Shown here: positions 12,741-24,600 of the stretch, piece by piece
How positions within the stretch are numbered: position 1 is the stretch's first letter
Layout of the letters: every line of letters starts with the position of its first letter
Assembly: GCA_023238725.1 (NCBI GenBank)
Contig: CM041551.1
Location: 12,761,242-12,825,241 of the forward strand
DNA from: Scortum barcoo
Lineage: Eukaryota; Chordata; Actinopteri; Centrarchiformes; Terapontidae
Length of the DNA stretch: 64,000 bases
Reading direction: 5' to 3'
Notes under the pieces: model-generated
Databases searched by the model: none
Seen by the model: the letters and a program-made list of their open reading frames with translations, nothing else
What the model was told of the DNA's origin: nothing
Translations under genes and position numbers: made by a program

Positions 12741-13179
12741 CCCCTCCTTGAACCGCCACCTTACTGTGGTGGAGGGGGTTTGTGTGCCCGAATGATCCTA
12801 GGAGCTATGTTGTCGAGGGGCATTACGCCCCTGGTAGGGTCTCCCATGGCAAACAGGTCCTAGGTGACGGGCCAGACTAAGAGCGGTTCACAAGCCCATC
12901 ATGAACAGAAGAACATCAAGGACCGTTACGTCGCCCGGATTGGCGTTACCAGGGCCCCACCCTGGAGCCAGGCCTGGGGTTAGGGGCTGTGCAGTAGCGC
13001 CTGTCAGTGGCCGGGTCTTTGCCCACGGGACCCGGCCGGGCTCAGCCCGAAATGGCGACGTGGGCCCGCCTTCCAGTAGGCTCACCACCCGCAGGAAGGT
13101 CCATGAGGGGCCGGTGCAATGTGGTTTGGGTAGCAGTCGTGGCAAGGGGGCCTCGACGACCCAATCCCTGGACCAAAAC

Positions 13180-13920
13180 TCTGGCAATAGGGACATGGAA
13201 TGTCACCACCTCGCTGCTGGGGGGAAGGAGCCTGAGCTCGTGCGGGAGGTTGAGAGGTACCGGCTAGAGATAGTCGGGCTCACCTCCACGCATAGCTTGG
13301 GCTCTGGAACCCAGCTTCTTGAGAGGGGCTGGACCCTCCACTACTCTGGAGTTGCCCAGGGATGAGCGGCGGCAGGCTGGTGTGGGCTTGCTTATAGCTC
13401 CCCAGCTCAGCCTGCCATGTGTTGGAGTTCACTCCGGTGAACGAGAGGGTCGCTTCCCTGCGCCTTCGGGTTGGGGATAGGTCTCTTGCTGTTGTTTGTG
13501 CCTACGGGCCGAACAGCAGTACAGAGTACCCGGCCTTCTTGGAGTCCCTGGGAGGGGTACTTGATAGTGCTCCGACTGGGGACTCCATTGTTCTACTGGG
13601 GGACTTCAACGCTCACGTGGGCAACAACAGTGATACCTGGAGGGGCGTGATCGGGAGGAACGGCCTCCCGATCTGAACCCGAGCGGTGTTCTGTTATTGG
13701 ACTTCTGTGCTAGTCACAGTTTGTCCATAACGAACACCATGTTCAAGCATAAGGGTGTCCATCAGTGCACGTGGCAATTAGGATAACCCTAGGTCGGAGG
13801 TCGGCGATGATCGACTTTGTTGTCTGCGTTTCATCTGATCTCCGGCCGTATGTCTTGGACACTCGGGTAAAGAGAGGGGCTGAGTTGTCAACCGATCACC
13901 ACCTGGTGGTGAGTTGGATC
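13180..13920 (+). pseudogene. Broken endonuclease domain of the LINE
   Basis: Conserved endonuclease blocks can be read across frames: GTWNVT near 13190, VCAYGPN at about 13497, LLGDFNAHVGN near 13594-13627, and STDHHLVVSW near 13888-13917. These correspond to the asparagine, aspartate-asparagine and histidine catalytic blocks of LINE endonucleases. A stop follows GRNGLPI at 13674, and frame changes separate the blocks, so the domain is not translatable as one unit. Confidence 0.75.
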
Positions 13921-14859
13921 CGCTGGCAGAGGAGGAAGTTGGACAGACCTGGCAGACCCAAACGTATTGTGAGGGTCTGTTGGGAACGCATCTGGCCGAG
14001 CCCTCTGTCAGGGAGGTCTTCAACTCCCACCTCCGGAAGAGCTTCTCACAGATTCCGAGGGAGGCTGGAGACATTGAGTCCGAGTGGACCAATGTTCTCT
14101 GCCTCCATTGTCGACGCGGCGGTTCGGAAGTTGTGGACGCAAGGTCTCTGGTGCCTGTCGTGGCGGTAATCCCTCAACCCGGTGGTGGACACCGGAAGTA
14201 AGGGATGCCGTCAGGTCTGAAGGTGAAGGAGTCCTATCGGACCATGTTGGCCTGTGGGACTCCTGACGCAGTTGACAGGTACCGGCAGGCTAGCAAGCCG
14301 CAGCCCGGACGGTCCTGGAGGCAAAAACTCGGGTCTGGGAGGAGTTCGGTGAGGCCATGGAGGAGGACTATCGGTCGGCCTCGAAGAGATTCTGGCAAAC
14401 CGTCCGGCGCCTCAGAAGGGGGAAGCAGTACTCTGCCAACACTGTTTACAGTGCAGGTGGGGAGCTGTTGACCTCGACTGGGGACATTGTCGGACGGTGG
14501 AAGAAATACTTCGAGAGATCTCCTCAATCCCACCGACTTGCCTTCCAATGAGGAAGCGGAGGCTGGGGTCTCTGAGGTGGACTCGTCCATCACCCAAGCC
14601 GAAGTCACTGAGGTAGTTCTGCAAGCTCCTGCAGTGGCAAGGCATGCCTGGGGTGGATGAGATCCGCCCTGAGTACCTCAAATCTCTGGATGTTGTGGGG
14701 CTGTCTTGGCTGACACGCCTTTGCAACATTGCATGGAGGTTGGGGACAGTGTACCTCTGGAGTGGCAAACTGGGGTGGTGGTCCCTCTTTTAAATCTTTA
14801 AGGGGAGTGACCGGAGAGTGTGTTCCAACTCAGGGGGATCACACTTCTCAGCCTCCCCG

Positions 14860-15720
14860 GGAAGGTCTACGCCAGGGTACTGGAGAGGAGAATTCGGCCG
14901 ATAGTCGACCTCGGATTCAGGAGGAACAATGCGGTTTTCGTCCTGGTCGTGGAACACTGGACCAGCTCTATACCCTCCACAGGGTGCTTGAGGGTTTATG
15001 GGAGTTTGCCCAACCAGTCCACATGTGCTTTGTGGATCTGGAGAAGGCATTCGACCCCAGTGTCCCTCGTGGTATTCTGTGGGGGTGCTCCATAGTATGG
15101 GGTCCGGGGAGCCTTTGCTAAGGGCTGTCGGTCTCTGTACGACCGGAGCAGGAGCTTGGTTCGCATTGCCGGTGCAGTAAGTCAGACCTGTTCCCAGTGC
15201 ATGTTGGACTCCGGCAGGGTTGCCCTTTGTCACCATGTGGTCCTGTTCATAATCTTTATGGACAGGATTTCTAGGCGTAGCCAGGGGCCGGAGGGAGTCC
15301 GGTTTGGGAACCACAGGATTTCATCTCTGCTTTTTGCGGATGATGTTGTCCTGATGGCTTCATCAGGCCAGGACCTTCAGCATGTACTGGAGCGGTTTGC
15401 AGCCGAGTGTGAAGCGGCTGGGATGAGAATCAGCACCTCCAAATCCGAGGCCATGGTTCTCGACCGGAAAAGGGTGGCATGCCCTTTCCAGGTGGGTGGA
15501 GAGGTCCTGCCTCAAGTGGAGGAGTTCAAGTATCTCGGGGTCTTGTTCACGAGTGAGGGAAAGATCGAGCGTGAGATTGACAGGCGGATTGGTGCAGCGT
15601 CCGCAGTTATGCGGTCGGTGTACCTGGACCGTCGTGGTGAAGAAGGAGCTGAGTCGAAAGGCGAAGCTCTCGATTTACCGGTCAATCTACGCTCCCAACC
15701 TCACCTATGGTCATGAACTT
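14860..15720 (+). pseudogene. Broken reverse transcriptase domain of the LINE
   Basis: The RT blocks present are EEQCGFRPGRGTLDQL near 14920, FVDLEKAFD near 15030 and LLFADDVVLMAS near 15330, which contains the catalytic FADD. They are followed by VGGEVLPQVEEFKYLGVLF near 15490. The first two lie in one frame and FADD in another, and the region between about 15060 and 15240 is damaged. Downstream, fragments LRRVAGRSLRDR and the GRPRTRWR tail show the usual C-terminus. Confidence 0.75.
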
Positions 15721-16169
15721 TGGGTAATTGACCGAAAGGACAAGATCGCGGATACAAGGCTTCGAAATGAGTTTCCTCCGCAGGGTGGCTGGGCGCTCCC
15801 TTAGAGATAGGGTGAGAAGCTCGGTCACTCGGGAGGAGCTCGGAGTAGAGCCGCTGCTCCTTCAGCATCGAGAGGAGTCAGCTGAGGTGGCTTGGGCATC
15901 TGTTTCGGATGCCCCCTGGACGCCTCCCTAGGGAGGGAGGTGTTCCAGGACATGTCCCACCGGGAGGAGGCCTCTGGGGAAGACCCAGGACACGCTGGAG
16001 AAACTATGTCTCTCGGCTGGCCTGGGAACGCCTCGGAGTCCCCCTTGGAAGAGCTGGAGGAAGTGTCTGGGGTGAGGGAAGTCTGGGCATCTCTGCTCAG
16101 ACTGCTGCCTCCGCGACCCGGTCCCGGACCAAGCGGATGAAGAAGATGAAGAAGATGAAGAATTATTAA

Positions 16170-17847
16170 ATTGTTTATTTTCCTTCAATAAAGACAGTAG
16201 ATTCTGCTATAAAGCTTACTGAAAAGTACCTTTTGTTGAAATTTTTGATTCATTGCTGTGAGCACCACAAACCATATTGCCACAATAAAAAGCTTGGCTC
16301 CTGTGTTTTATTCCAGGACACAGAGTCCGAGCAACTTAATGAAACTTCCTCCACCTTTGTGTGTTTTGCATGCGTGTGTGTGTGATTGGTGACCTTGCTC
16401 TTGCGGGGTTAATGCTTTCAGTGTGTGCTGCTTTCCCTTTTCTTTAATCAGATGAATTCCTGTCATGCTCTAATGCTAAGTGTACTCTCATGTCCGCACA
16501 CAGAGAAATATACCTCTGGTCAGAGTACTTTTATCCCTTTTCTGTACCAGCATCAGTGCACAGGTTATAGTACCACAGCGTGTTGCCTTCCTGTTCCCAC
16601 CGTATAGCAGTGTTTGTTTACCGAAGTGTTGCTTCTCGGGAACATCTATCATCCGCGAAGAGGAAGAGCCACAGCAAGCTTTGGACTACAAAGACGGAGA
16701 GAAGAAAGAAGACGAACTGCCCACAGCCTGTCAGATCCAGTCAGAGCGACCCGAGGATAGTTCAAGGCGTCAATCTGAAGGCTCTCAGAACAGGAGCAGG
16801 CTGCACACAGCCTCAGCATGCATGGCTAACTAGGCTGCCTGTGTCACGCGGCTGCATGAACACGTTAACAAGACGCCAGCAAACAGGGACGCAGTGCGAT
16901 GGCCGCTTCAAGGCACGAAAGTGATGACTCCAGCTAAAGGCAGTCCGTGGACACTTCAAAATCCTGAACAGATTTGGGATTTCTATGCCCGGAAATTACC
17001 TTTAAAGCAATGAAAATGGCAGAATTTCCATTTCAGGAGCACCTCCAGATAATTGCATTAATTTTAGCCTTTGTACTGGAGCTGCCCAAATTTCTATTTT
17101 TATCCGCTCGTCCTCACCGACAGAAAATATAAAAATCATAACCCGTAATAGAACATTCAGGCCTACGGACCACTCGAGCCCGCTTGTTTCTCTGTCAGTG
17201 TGAAAGTAGGCCACGGGCTTCAGAGGCAGTGAGGGAGGTATGATGTAACCAGGGACCTATATGTGTATGTTGTTTTCTCCTCAGGGCTTTGCAGCACTCT
17301 GATCAAACCATCTTGCCAAACATATGAATCTGGATTTCATTATTGTCAAATATAGTCAAATAATAGAAATTATTTTGCACCTAAGCTGCTTAAGATCTAT
17401 TAGAATCTATGCAGTGCAGTGATTTCAGGGTCTGTGAAGTGAAACATTTTCTCTCCTTTTTCTTATATTATCACATTTTTCTTTCACTCACATATATGAT
17501 ATGAATCTGTCTATCTTGCTCTCTCCTTTTTTCTTGATGTTAATTAACTGGACTACCTTCCCAGAGGGCACTCTGATGACGTCTATTTTTGTCCCTGTGG
17601 TCCCTATTGCATGAACTGATGCCTCACTGTGTTGTACAACACACATCTCAGCCCCTTTTGTCTCGATAATGCGATGATGCATGTGAGACACAGTGTGTCT
17701 GCAACTCTGAGCGTCACTTCTGTCTTTTTCTTCCAGAGGAAAAACAGTAGACAACAGTCGACATTGTTACGAAATGGCACTAGAACAGCACTTGATTCAA
17801 AGTCGAGAGGCCATTTTTTTGTCTTACATAGTGCCATATTTTGGAAG
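16170..17847. other. Non-coding stretch, nothing recognised
   Basis: Frames at 16480-16833 and 16580-16924 include a charged, glutamate-rich stretch (about 16655-16800) but lack a family match or a convincing donor. The rest is AT-rich. I do not support a gene here. Confidence 0.4.
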
Positions 17848-17960
17848 CAGCGGTAGAATACAAACACATTAAATACAATACTGAAGTACAAAATTGAGCT
17901 ATTTATGCTTTATTTGTTACTCACCTACATTTATTTGATAGCTGATATATTCTTATTATT

Positions 17961-17963
<3 letters not shown>

Positions 17964-18027
<64 letters not shown>
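17964..18027. repeat. (AT)n microsatellite
   Basis: About 32 uninterrupted AT dinucleotides are followed by ACGTGTGTG. The tract lies inside the minus-strand MITE copy. Confidence 0.95.
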
Positions 18028-18028
<1 letters not shown>

Positions 18029-18185
18029 GTGTGTGCAATATATAAAATTAATACTCAAATGAGCTGTATTCTTAATGAGTACTTTTACTTTTGTTATCTT
18101 GAGTTGCTGATACTACAGAGAGAAGTAGAGAGAAGTAAGATGATAAGATTGATACCACTTACGTTAAATATGAAGGTGGTATTGA

Positions 18186-18280
18186 TACTGTTAGCTTAGC
18201 TTAGCACAGAGACTGGAAACAAGGGGAAATAGCTAGCCTGGCTCTGACCAACAGTAACAAAATCAGCTTAACAGCACACA
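18186..18280. repeat. GTTAGCTTAGC-type teleost repeat fragment
   Basis: The motif GTTAGCTTAGCACAGAGACT, then TAGCTAGCCTGGCTCTG, is a dispersed repeat that I recognise from percomorph genomes. It appears inserted within the MITE at 17848-18444. Confidence 0.5.
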
Positions 18281-18497
18281 AATCTCAAAAATTAATCTTT
18301 CGTATATTGTTTGTTCTAACTAACAAGTCCGTAACTTCATATTGAACATTCAGATGTGAGACTTGCACTTTTACTTTAACAGAGTGTTTTAGGAGTGTAG
18401 TACTGCTGCTTTAATAAAAGATCTCAATACGTCCTCCACCATTTGCTGGCCTATGCAAAGCAGTCTAACCTCGCATTTCTTTCATTATCTCTTTCAG

Positions 18498-18664
18498 TCT
18501 CCCAGTCCAACAGCAGCCTAAAGAAGCACCGGAGCCGGAGCATTTTCAGCCCCTTCTTCTGCTGCTTCCGCAACTACAATGAATACCACGTGGAGCCACC
18601 ACCCGCCAACAACAAGACACTTTCTCTGCCCCCGCCGCCAGAGGAGAATGGCAGTCCTCCCAAG
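18498..18664 (+). CDS. ctdspl: ctdspl exon 2
   Basis: This exon encodes the N-terminal regulatory segment SQSNSSLKKHRSRSIFSPF, then FCCFRNYNEYHVEPPP and a proline-rich run ending GSPPK. The acceptor is CTTTCAG and the donor AAG/GTGAAG. It is outside the catalytic domain and diverges from mammalian homologues after FRNY. Its cysteine pair is a likely lipidation site, which I infer from the family. Confidence 0.9.
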
Positions 18665-21600
18665 GTGAAGCTTGTTTTACTCTCACATCATACTTGGCCA
18701 GAGTCCAAATTACATACAAAGAAGAAAAAAACCCTTGTGGGAATTTGTTAATATCAGACAGAAACCCTGGTATGACTGCAGAGATCCAGTAACGAGTAAC
18801 ATTTGTTTGGTTTTGTTGCAGAGAGCTTGTTAGGGTTTTCCTTTTGAATTTTTTCCTTTTCCTGCAGAGAGCTGAGGCTGAGGCGCTGTGCAGCCTCGCT
18901 GAGCTCCCTCCACAAATTTTTCCAGCTGCTTCAAACCCGCTGAACCCAGAGGTTGTTTACCATCCTCTGCTCGAAAATACGGGCTTGCTTCCCATCTTGC
19001 ATTCTTCGATATCTGCCTACGCACACAACCGCACACACAAAATAACACACAGAGCACAGAGCACGCTGGGAAGCTCAAAAGACACACACACACTTGCTCA
19101 CCCTTTCTGGCGCATGCTCGCACAAGCTTGCACAAGTCTTACCATATACCCATGGCAACACATGTACGCACTCACGCACGCACACACATGCACACATACT
19201 GCTGCTTCTTTAATCCCCATAAAGTGGGCCTTGTGTGTGTCCGGTGTGATGGATTGCCCGGCGCCCACGCCTCCCCCTCTCCTCGCACACACACTCTGAC
19301 CAGTGTAGTGAGGATGTGTGAAGCGACCGTTCTGGCCGTGGAAAAAGGCGCCAAAACCCTGAACTCCTCCACAAACATGGCATTCTGCTGCCAAGGCAGG
19401 TACACGGGGGCTATAAATGGAGCAAAATAATCTCACATTTCCACTCCTGTTTACCTGTAAATGTCTCTCATTCAGGGGAGGAATGTGTGGCCCTTCACAG
19501 ACGCTATACATGTGGTCGGCGCTGACCCGCTCCGGACCCCCTCCTCAACAAATGAGGTCCCATTAATTTAGAGTGAACCTAGCGAACCTTGCCATAAAAA
19601 GCCTTGTTATAGCGCGGGGCTGATTTTCGAGCTGGGTCCACGCCACAGTCCCTCCCAGCAGTGTACTGTTGCTGGATTTCTGGCCAGCCGTGTTTGTTAC
19701 TATGGCAGCTCTGTTTGTTTTTCAGCGAGTTGTTCTCACTTTCTATCTCGGTGTGTACTACACGTCCCTTTTCTCTGTCTCCCTCTTCTTTTTCTTCCCC
19801 CGCGCATTTGTTGATTAGAATATTGATGTTGTTCGATTTCTTCCTCGCAAAAAGGTTTCTCACCGGTTTTTTTCCCCTTTTGCTGCTCTGTTTCTTTTTT
19901 GTTTTTTCTCCACCCTGTCTCTCTCAATCTCTTTCTCTTTTTCTCTCTCTCTTTCTGTTGATTTTCTCCAGTGTGACCAGGTCCAGGTCATCCCCATCCC
20001 CAGTGTATGTATTATTATCTTTCATGTCTCTTCTTCGTCTCGCTCCACCGCGGTAACCTCCTCCCCCTTGCTTGCTGTGCTCCATCATTCTAGCTGCATG
20101 TGGATGTTGACACAGAGGTGATTTTTTCTTTTGCTCGCAGATGAAATCTTGTGCCATCCCATTCTGATAATCACATTTCAGTGCTTTGCCCTGTGCCGCT
20201 TGCCCTCCACTCGCATAATTGGTCGAAAGAAGTAATCCAAATCCATTTATTGTCATATGATTTGTGGCTTTGTCCTGCTGTCTGTTTCTCCTGTGTTTTT
20301 CCAGTCACTGGAACAGAACACGAGATTGATTTTTCTTATTAGATCAGATTTATTGAATCTTACGCTGGACTTTTACAGCTGCAGTTTGGGTCAACAAAAG
20401 GATGACTCTCTCCCTTAAAACACTTCAATTAAATTAGGTATTTGTCTGTATTGGGAAAGATTAAATTGTGATTATGCACTCAGTCATCAATGAACCACTG
20501 TCAGTCCGTTAGAAGGAGGCTTGTTTCGGAGATTTGTACTTTCTCAGACATTCACAGAAAATGGGCATTTATCTGATCCCCGCTTTGTTTGTGCTGAAAC
20601 GGCAATTGGTTTAGCTATTTTGGAATCTACGCGGTGCCTGTGGTTTACTGTAATTTAAGATATTCACACTCACAGCATTGCACATCGAGGCCAACCTTTA
20701 AACTACGCCGCCCAGCAGACACCTCCCTTAGATGGCAGGAAGCGCATGTGGCGGTGAGGTCTGCTCTTTCTTATGTTCATAAGGCGAGGACTCCGAGAGG
20801 AGATTTAAATAACTCGTGCTGACCTGGACAAGCTGCGTCTGCGTCACTCTTAATAAAACATCAAAATGCTGAGGATCACTGTCACAGCACCACATAAACA
20901 ACCCCCATACAAACTTTTTCTTAGAATAGGAAAACCCAAAAAACATATATATAGACATCCATTTTAAGCGTTTATTAATATATTTAAAGCTTAGACTTCC
21001 TCTATTAAGCATCTATAACTTTATAACTTCCTTAAAGTAGTAGTTTTACAAATAATATTCTAACTAAAAGCCCAATAACTCGACTATTTCCAGATCATTT
21101 AACTGCATCTCATGGCCTTCATCAGTGGATGGTCATCAGTATGCTCAGTTGTCATGAGGCTGAAGAGGAAGTATTTATTGACAAGTATTCATTAATAACC
21201 AGAATGAATAAAGAAAAAAGTGTTACATCCATTATTAATGCAATTTGTAATTTTCATATACTTTAGCACACTTTGAGTATACTGTATTGTGCCATATAAT
21301 CTGTCATTTAATCCTAAATTCAAATATTTAACTGTATGTATATATATGACTGTAGTTAGTTCCCTGTGGATGTAATAGAAATATTTTCCATATTATCCTA
21401 TTTCAATTTTGAGCACCAAAAAACCCCATGAAACATGAACTGTCATTGAAATGTACTTATCGCTGACTTATGTCATCATTATTTTCAAGTAGTTGAAATA
21501 CTGTTGTCATTTAAGATGCTTTTTTAGCGCCTCCTGGCTGTGGCTTCAGGGGAAAGGCTATTTTTTTTTTTTATCACATTACAGCTCCCTGGTGAAAATG

Positions 21601-24600
21601 TCAAGGTCCCAGTCAGTCCTTCTTTATTTGCTCAACCTGCATGTGTAAATCACATTCATCACAGCCTGACAGGATGTCATTCAGTGTCCTTGCTCACAGG
21701 GAATTCTTCCTGTGATACATCAGCATGCAGTCCCACGATCAGACATGATAAATACAGTGGGCCGGGCCGGAACACGCTAAAACAAAGATACATGCAGAAA
21801 AAGGCCGGCATACTGAGCAAGCAGCACGAGTGTGTGTATGTGTGAGATTGACAGAGTCCTTGCTCTTCACCTCTACATGGTGTGTATGTGTAAATGTGTA
21901 TGTGCATAAATGCATGGATGTACTGTGTGTGTGTGTGTGTGAGCCTCCTATGGCCGCACCATCTGCCCCTGTGCCTGTCTGTAACCCCAGGCCTGCTTGG
22001 CAGAGGACACGAGTGTTCCTCCCCCCCCCCCCCCGACCCTGAAGACAGCACAGTCACAGAGCTCAGTCACCATGAGGCAATACAGAAAATATCAGCGGGG
22101 ACTCCGGCGGGGACAAGCCAAACATACAACCACAACGAAAGCAAGCAAATTAGTTTTAAAATGACCAGCTGGACAGGTAGCAGTGATGTGTGATGGCGTA
22201 TGAAAACTTTCTCCCCTTTCGGCTTCTCACATATAAGGATGTCATGTATCATATATAATTTAAAATGAAATATATTTATGATTGGTCCACAAATTTTTGA
22301 CATTGCAGAAAACGATTAGCCGCAGCTCTACTTAACTATGATATGAATGGTATGAAATACTATGATGCTCTTGCTATGCTATTTTTACAGACAGACATAG
22401 TCAATTTTACTCAGGTAGAGTAGTCATATGTTCATGAAATTATATATTATGACTAATTCAGCAAAGCAGTGGGCAATAATAAAAATGTTGAATTATGTGG
22501 TTGTAACAATGTGACCAAGTAAACTGAAAAACAAACTAAACTAAGATTCAAGTTTAGTTTTACATATCAGACATTTTTGTCTGGTGTTAGGCTCAACAGT
22601 GGAATTGGAACATAAAATGGATTATCAATATCTTATCAATATCATGATACTGATTTCAGGCCCACTCCTAATGTAGTTATTAGGTCATTTTAGTTTTAAG
22701 CAGTATTTTTTCACTATCAATTAATCAAGTAAACTGAAAAACAAACTAAAAAGGTCAATAAAAATCCTTCCTTCTAAGCAAATATATGTAATTATAAGCT
22801 GGAAACATTACTAACATGATTAATCGATTATCAAAATTGTTCCCAATTGATATTCTGTTAATCAAAATATTGATGCAGTCAACTCTAAGGACTAGAAAAA
22901 AGAACTACTAAACTGTTTTGCAATATAACAACAACAGACATCCTGGACAAGTATCATATCACCTCATTAGCATACCATATCATGTCTCTCAGTCGAAACC
23001 TTCCTGCAGGTCATTTACGCTGTTAAGTGTTTCTTCAGCATCACCCAGAGCGACCGACTCCTTCTCCAGCACTCTAACTGAGCCATCATCACACTCTCAG
23101 TGGGAGTGTGTGCGAGTGTGTTTTCTTTCCTCTGATGAACGTCTCTTGTAAAGGGTGTGTATTGTCTCTGCAGCCTCCAGCGAAGTTCCTCCTGCCAGAG
23201 GTCAGTATAGCAGACTACGGCAAGAACTGTGTGGTGATCGACCTGGACGAAACCCTCGTACACAGCTCCTTCAAGGTAACGTACCTTTCTGTAACACCAC
23301 CACAGTACGAATTCAAGTATACAGACAGCGATGTTCTTTTTTTTTAATGGTTTCAGTTGTGTCTTGCTGTTATTCCACGGCCTCAGAGGGATAATAGGAT
23401 TATACAGAAATAAATCCTGAAGATGCCATTCTTTGCTGTGAATACGGGTACGATGGTTTGATGACAATTAGCGTGAGGCGCCACCGAGCTCTGTCGCCGT
23501 CGCTGAAGTGCACACAATCACATGAAAGTGCGTACCTGAGGGTATTAAGGCTTTTATACAACAGCAGAAGGCAAAAAAAGGAGGTCTAACTGTTACTATA
23601 ACAAGGCGTTGGCATGGCAACCAGCACATCCTCAGTAGCTGCGGATCATGCAATTCATCAGCGTGTCTGGGATTCATCTTCGGCCGATCCAGTTGTTTGG
23701 CAGGGAGGAGTGTACAGTATCATCTCTGTCTTGTGAAAACCATGTTCGGTATCTCCAGAATGTCAGCTTTCATGAGCTTAAACCCTTCAACGCCAACTCC
23801 CCCGCGAGGAGTCATCCGTCTACATGCTAAAACAAATTGAGTATTTTTGTTAGTTTGACCCTTGCGATTCATTTGAATGTGAAGGATTTATTACAACAGG
23901 CTGTTTTAGAGCCAGGATAATACCACATGTTTAAGGTTTCGGTATGTACACTGCTGTGCAATTTAGCTGGAAGTTATTTTTTAACATGACCACTTTAAAG
24001 CTGAGACTCTAAAGAGTTAAGGGGTTTTATTAGATAAAGTCGTGGGAGAATTCTTTCAACCCATAAAGAGGCATTTAAATTTAAGACTTAACAAGAGCAA
24101 GAGTCTGTGAGGCTGCACTTAGTGAGAGCTCTTTAATCTGAATGTTGATGGCAGCATGCTAACATGCTCACGGTAACAATATAAAATCGCTGATGTAATA
24201 TTTCACATGTTAGCAAGCCAACACATGCTGGTTATCAGTTATCTTGCACGGAGCGGAAGCTGATGGGAATGAACAGCAACCAAAAATGGGGTTAAAAATT
24301 TCAACCGGGTTATGCGAGCTGCGAATATTACGTTTCCTCACGATGAGAACAAAAGTACTGCATACCGGTGAACTGAATTTTAAAAAATGAATTTCCCTTT
24401 TATTGAATTCAAAAACAGCTACAAAATATGCAACAATCGCATCAAACAAATTACAGTTCTAGCCCACAAAAATGAATTTGCACACATGTAGGCCTTTATT
24501 TAATGGGCTATATTGATTTGGACATTGATTACCATGGCAACAGTTTAGGCGTTGAAGCATTTGGGTCATTCGTACATGTTACTCTCATGTTCTTCACTCC

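Larger units (their letters stand above)
12741..16157 (+). mobile_element. Non-LTR (LINE) retrotransposon, about 3.4 kb, defective
   Basis: The element begins with CCCCTCCTTGAACCGCCACC and ends in a short GATGAA repeat (about 16135-16160). It sits between 12-bp direct repeats. It encodes, in order, an apurinic-type endonuclease and a reverse transcriptase with a C-terminal zinc/arginine-rich region. The reading frame changes repeatedly between +1, +2 and +3, so no full-length protein is possible. The endonuclease-RT order, the microsatellite tail and the general sequence are those of a LINE very common in teleosts. An RTE/Rex-type clade is my guess and not established. It lies in the same sense as ctdspl. 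Confidence 0.85.
17848..18444 (-). mobile_element. hAT-like MITE, family A copy 2, with nested repeat
   Basis: Read on the minus strand, this has the same termini as the 3700-4375 element: AAATGGTGGAGGACG at the 18444 end and TTCTACCGCTG at the 17848 end. It also has family motifs such as the AAAGTAAAAGTGCAAGTCT run near 18360. It contains a long (AT)n tract and a second repeat type at about 18186-18280. No clear 8-bp duplication remains. It ends only about 50 bp before ctdspl exon 2. Confidence 0.5.

Noticed and set aside
14790..15314. 174-codon minus-strand frame
   Set aside because: It is antisense to the LINE reverse transcriptase; the frame is a by-product of the GC-rich coding strand.
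16480..16833. 117-codon charged frame
   Set aside because: No recognisable domain, no clear acceptor or donor, and overlapping alternative frames of similar length argue against a gene.
18844..19299. 151-codon frame after ctdspl exon 2
   Set aside because: It is driven by CA-rich low-complexity sequence and does not match SCP proteins. The real next exon is the microexon at 19972.
23015..23467. 150-codon minus-strand frame over the catalytic exon
   Set aside because: It is antisense to a well-supported ctdspl exon.
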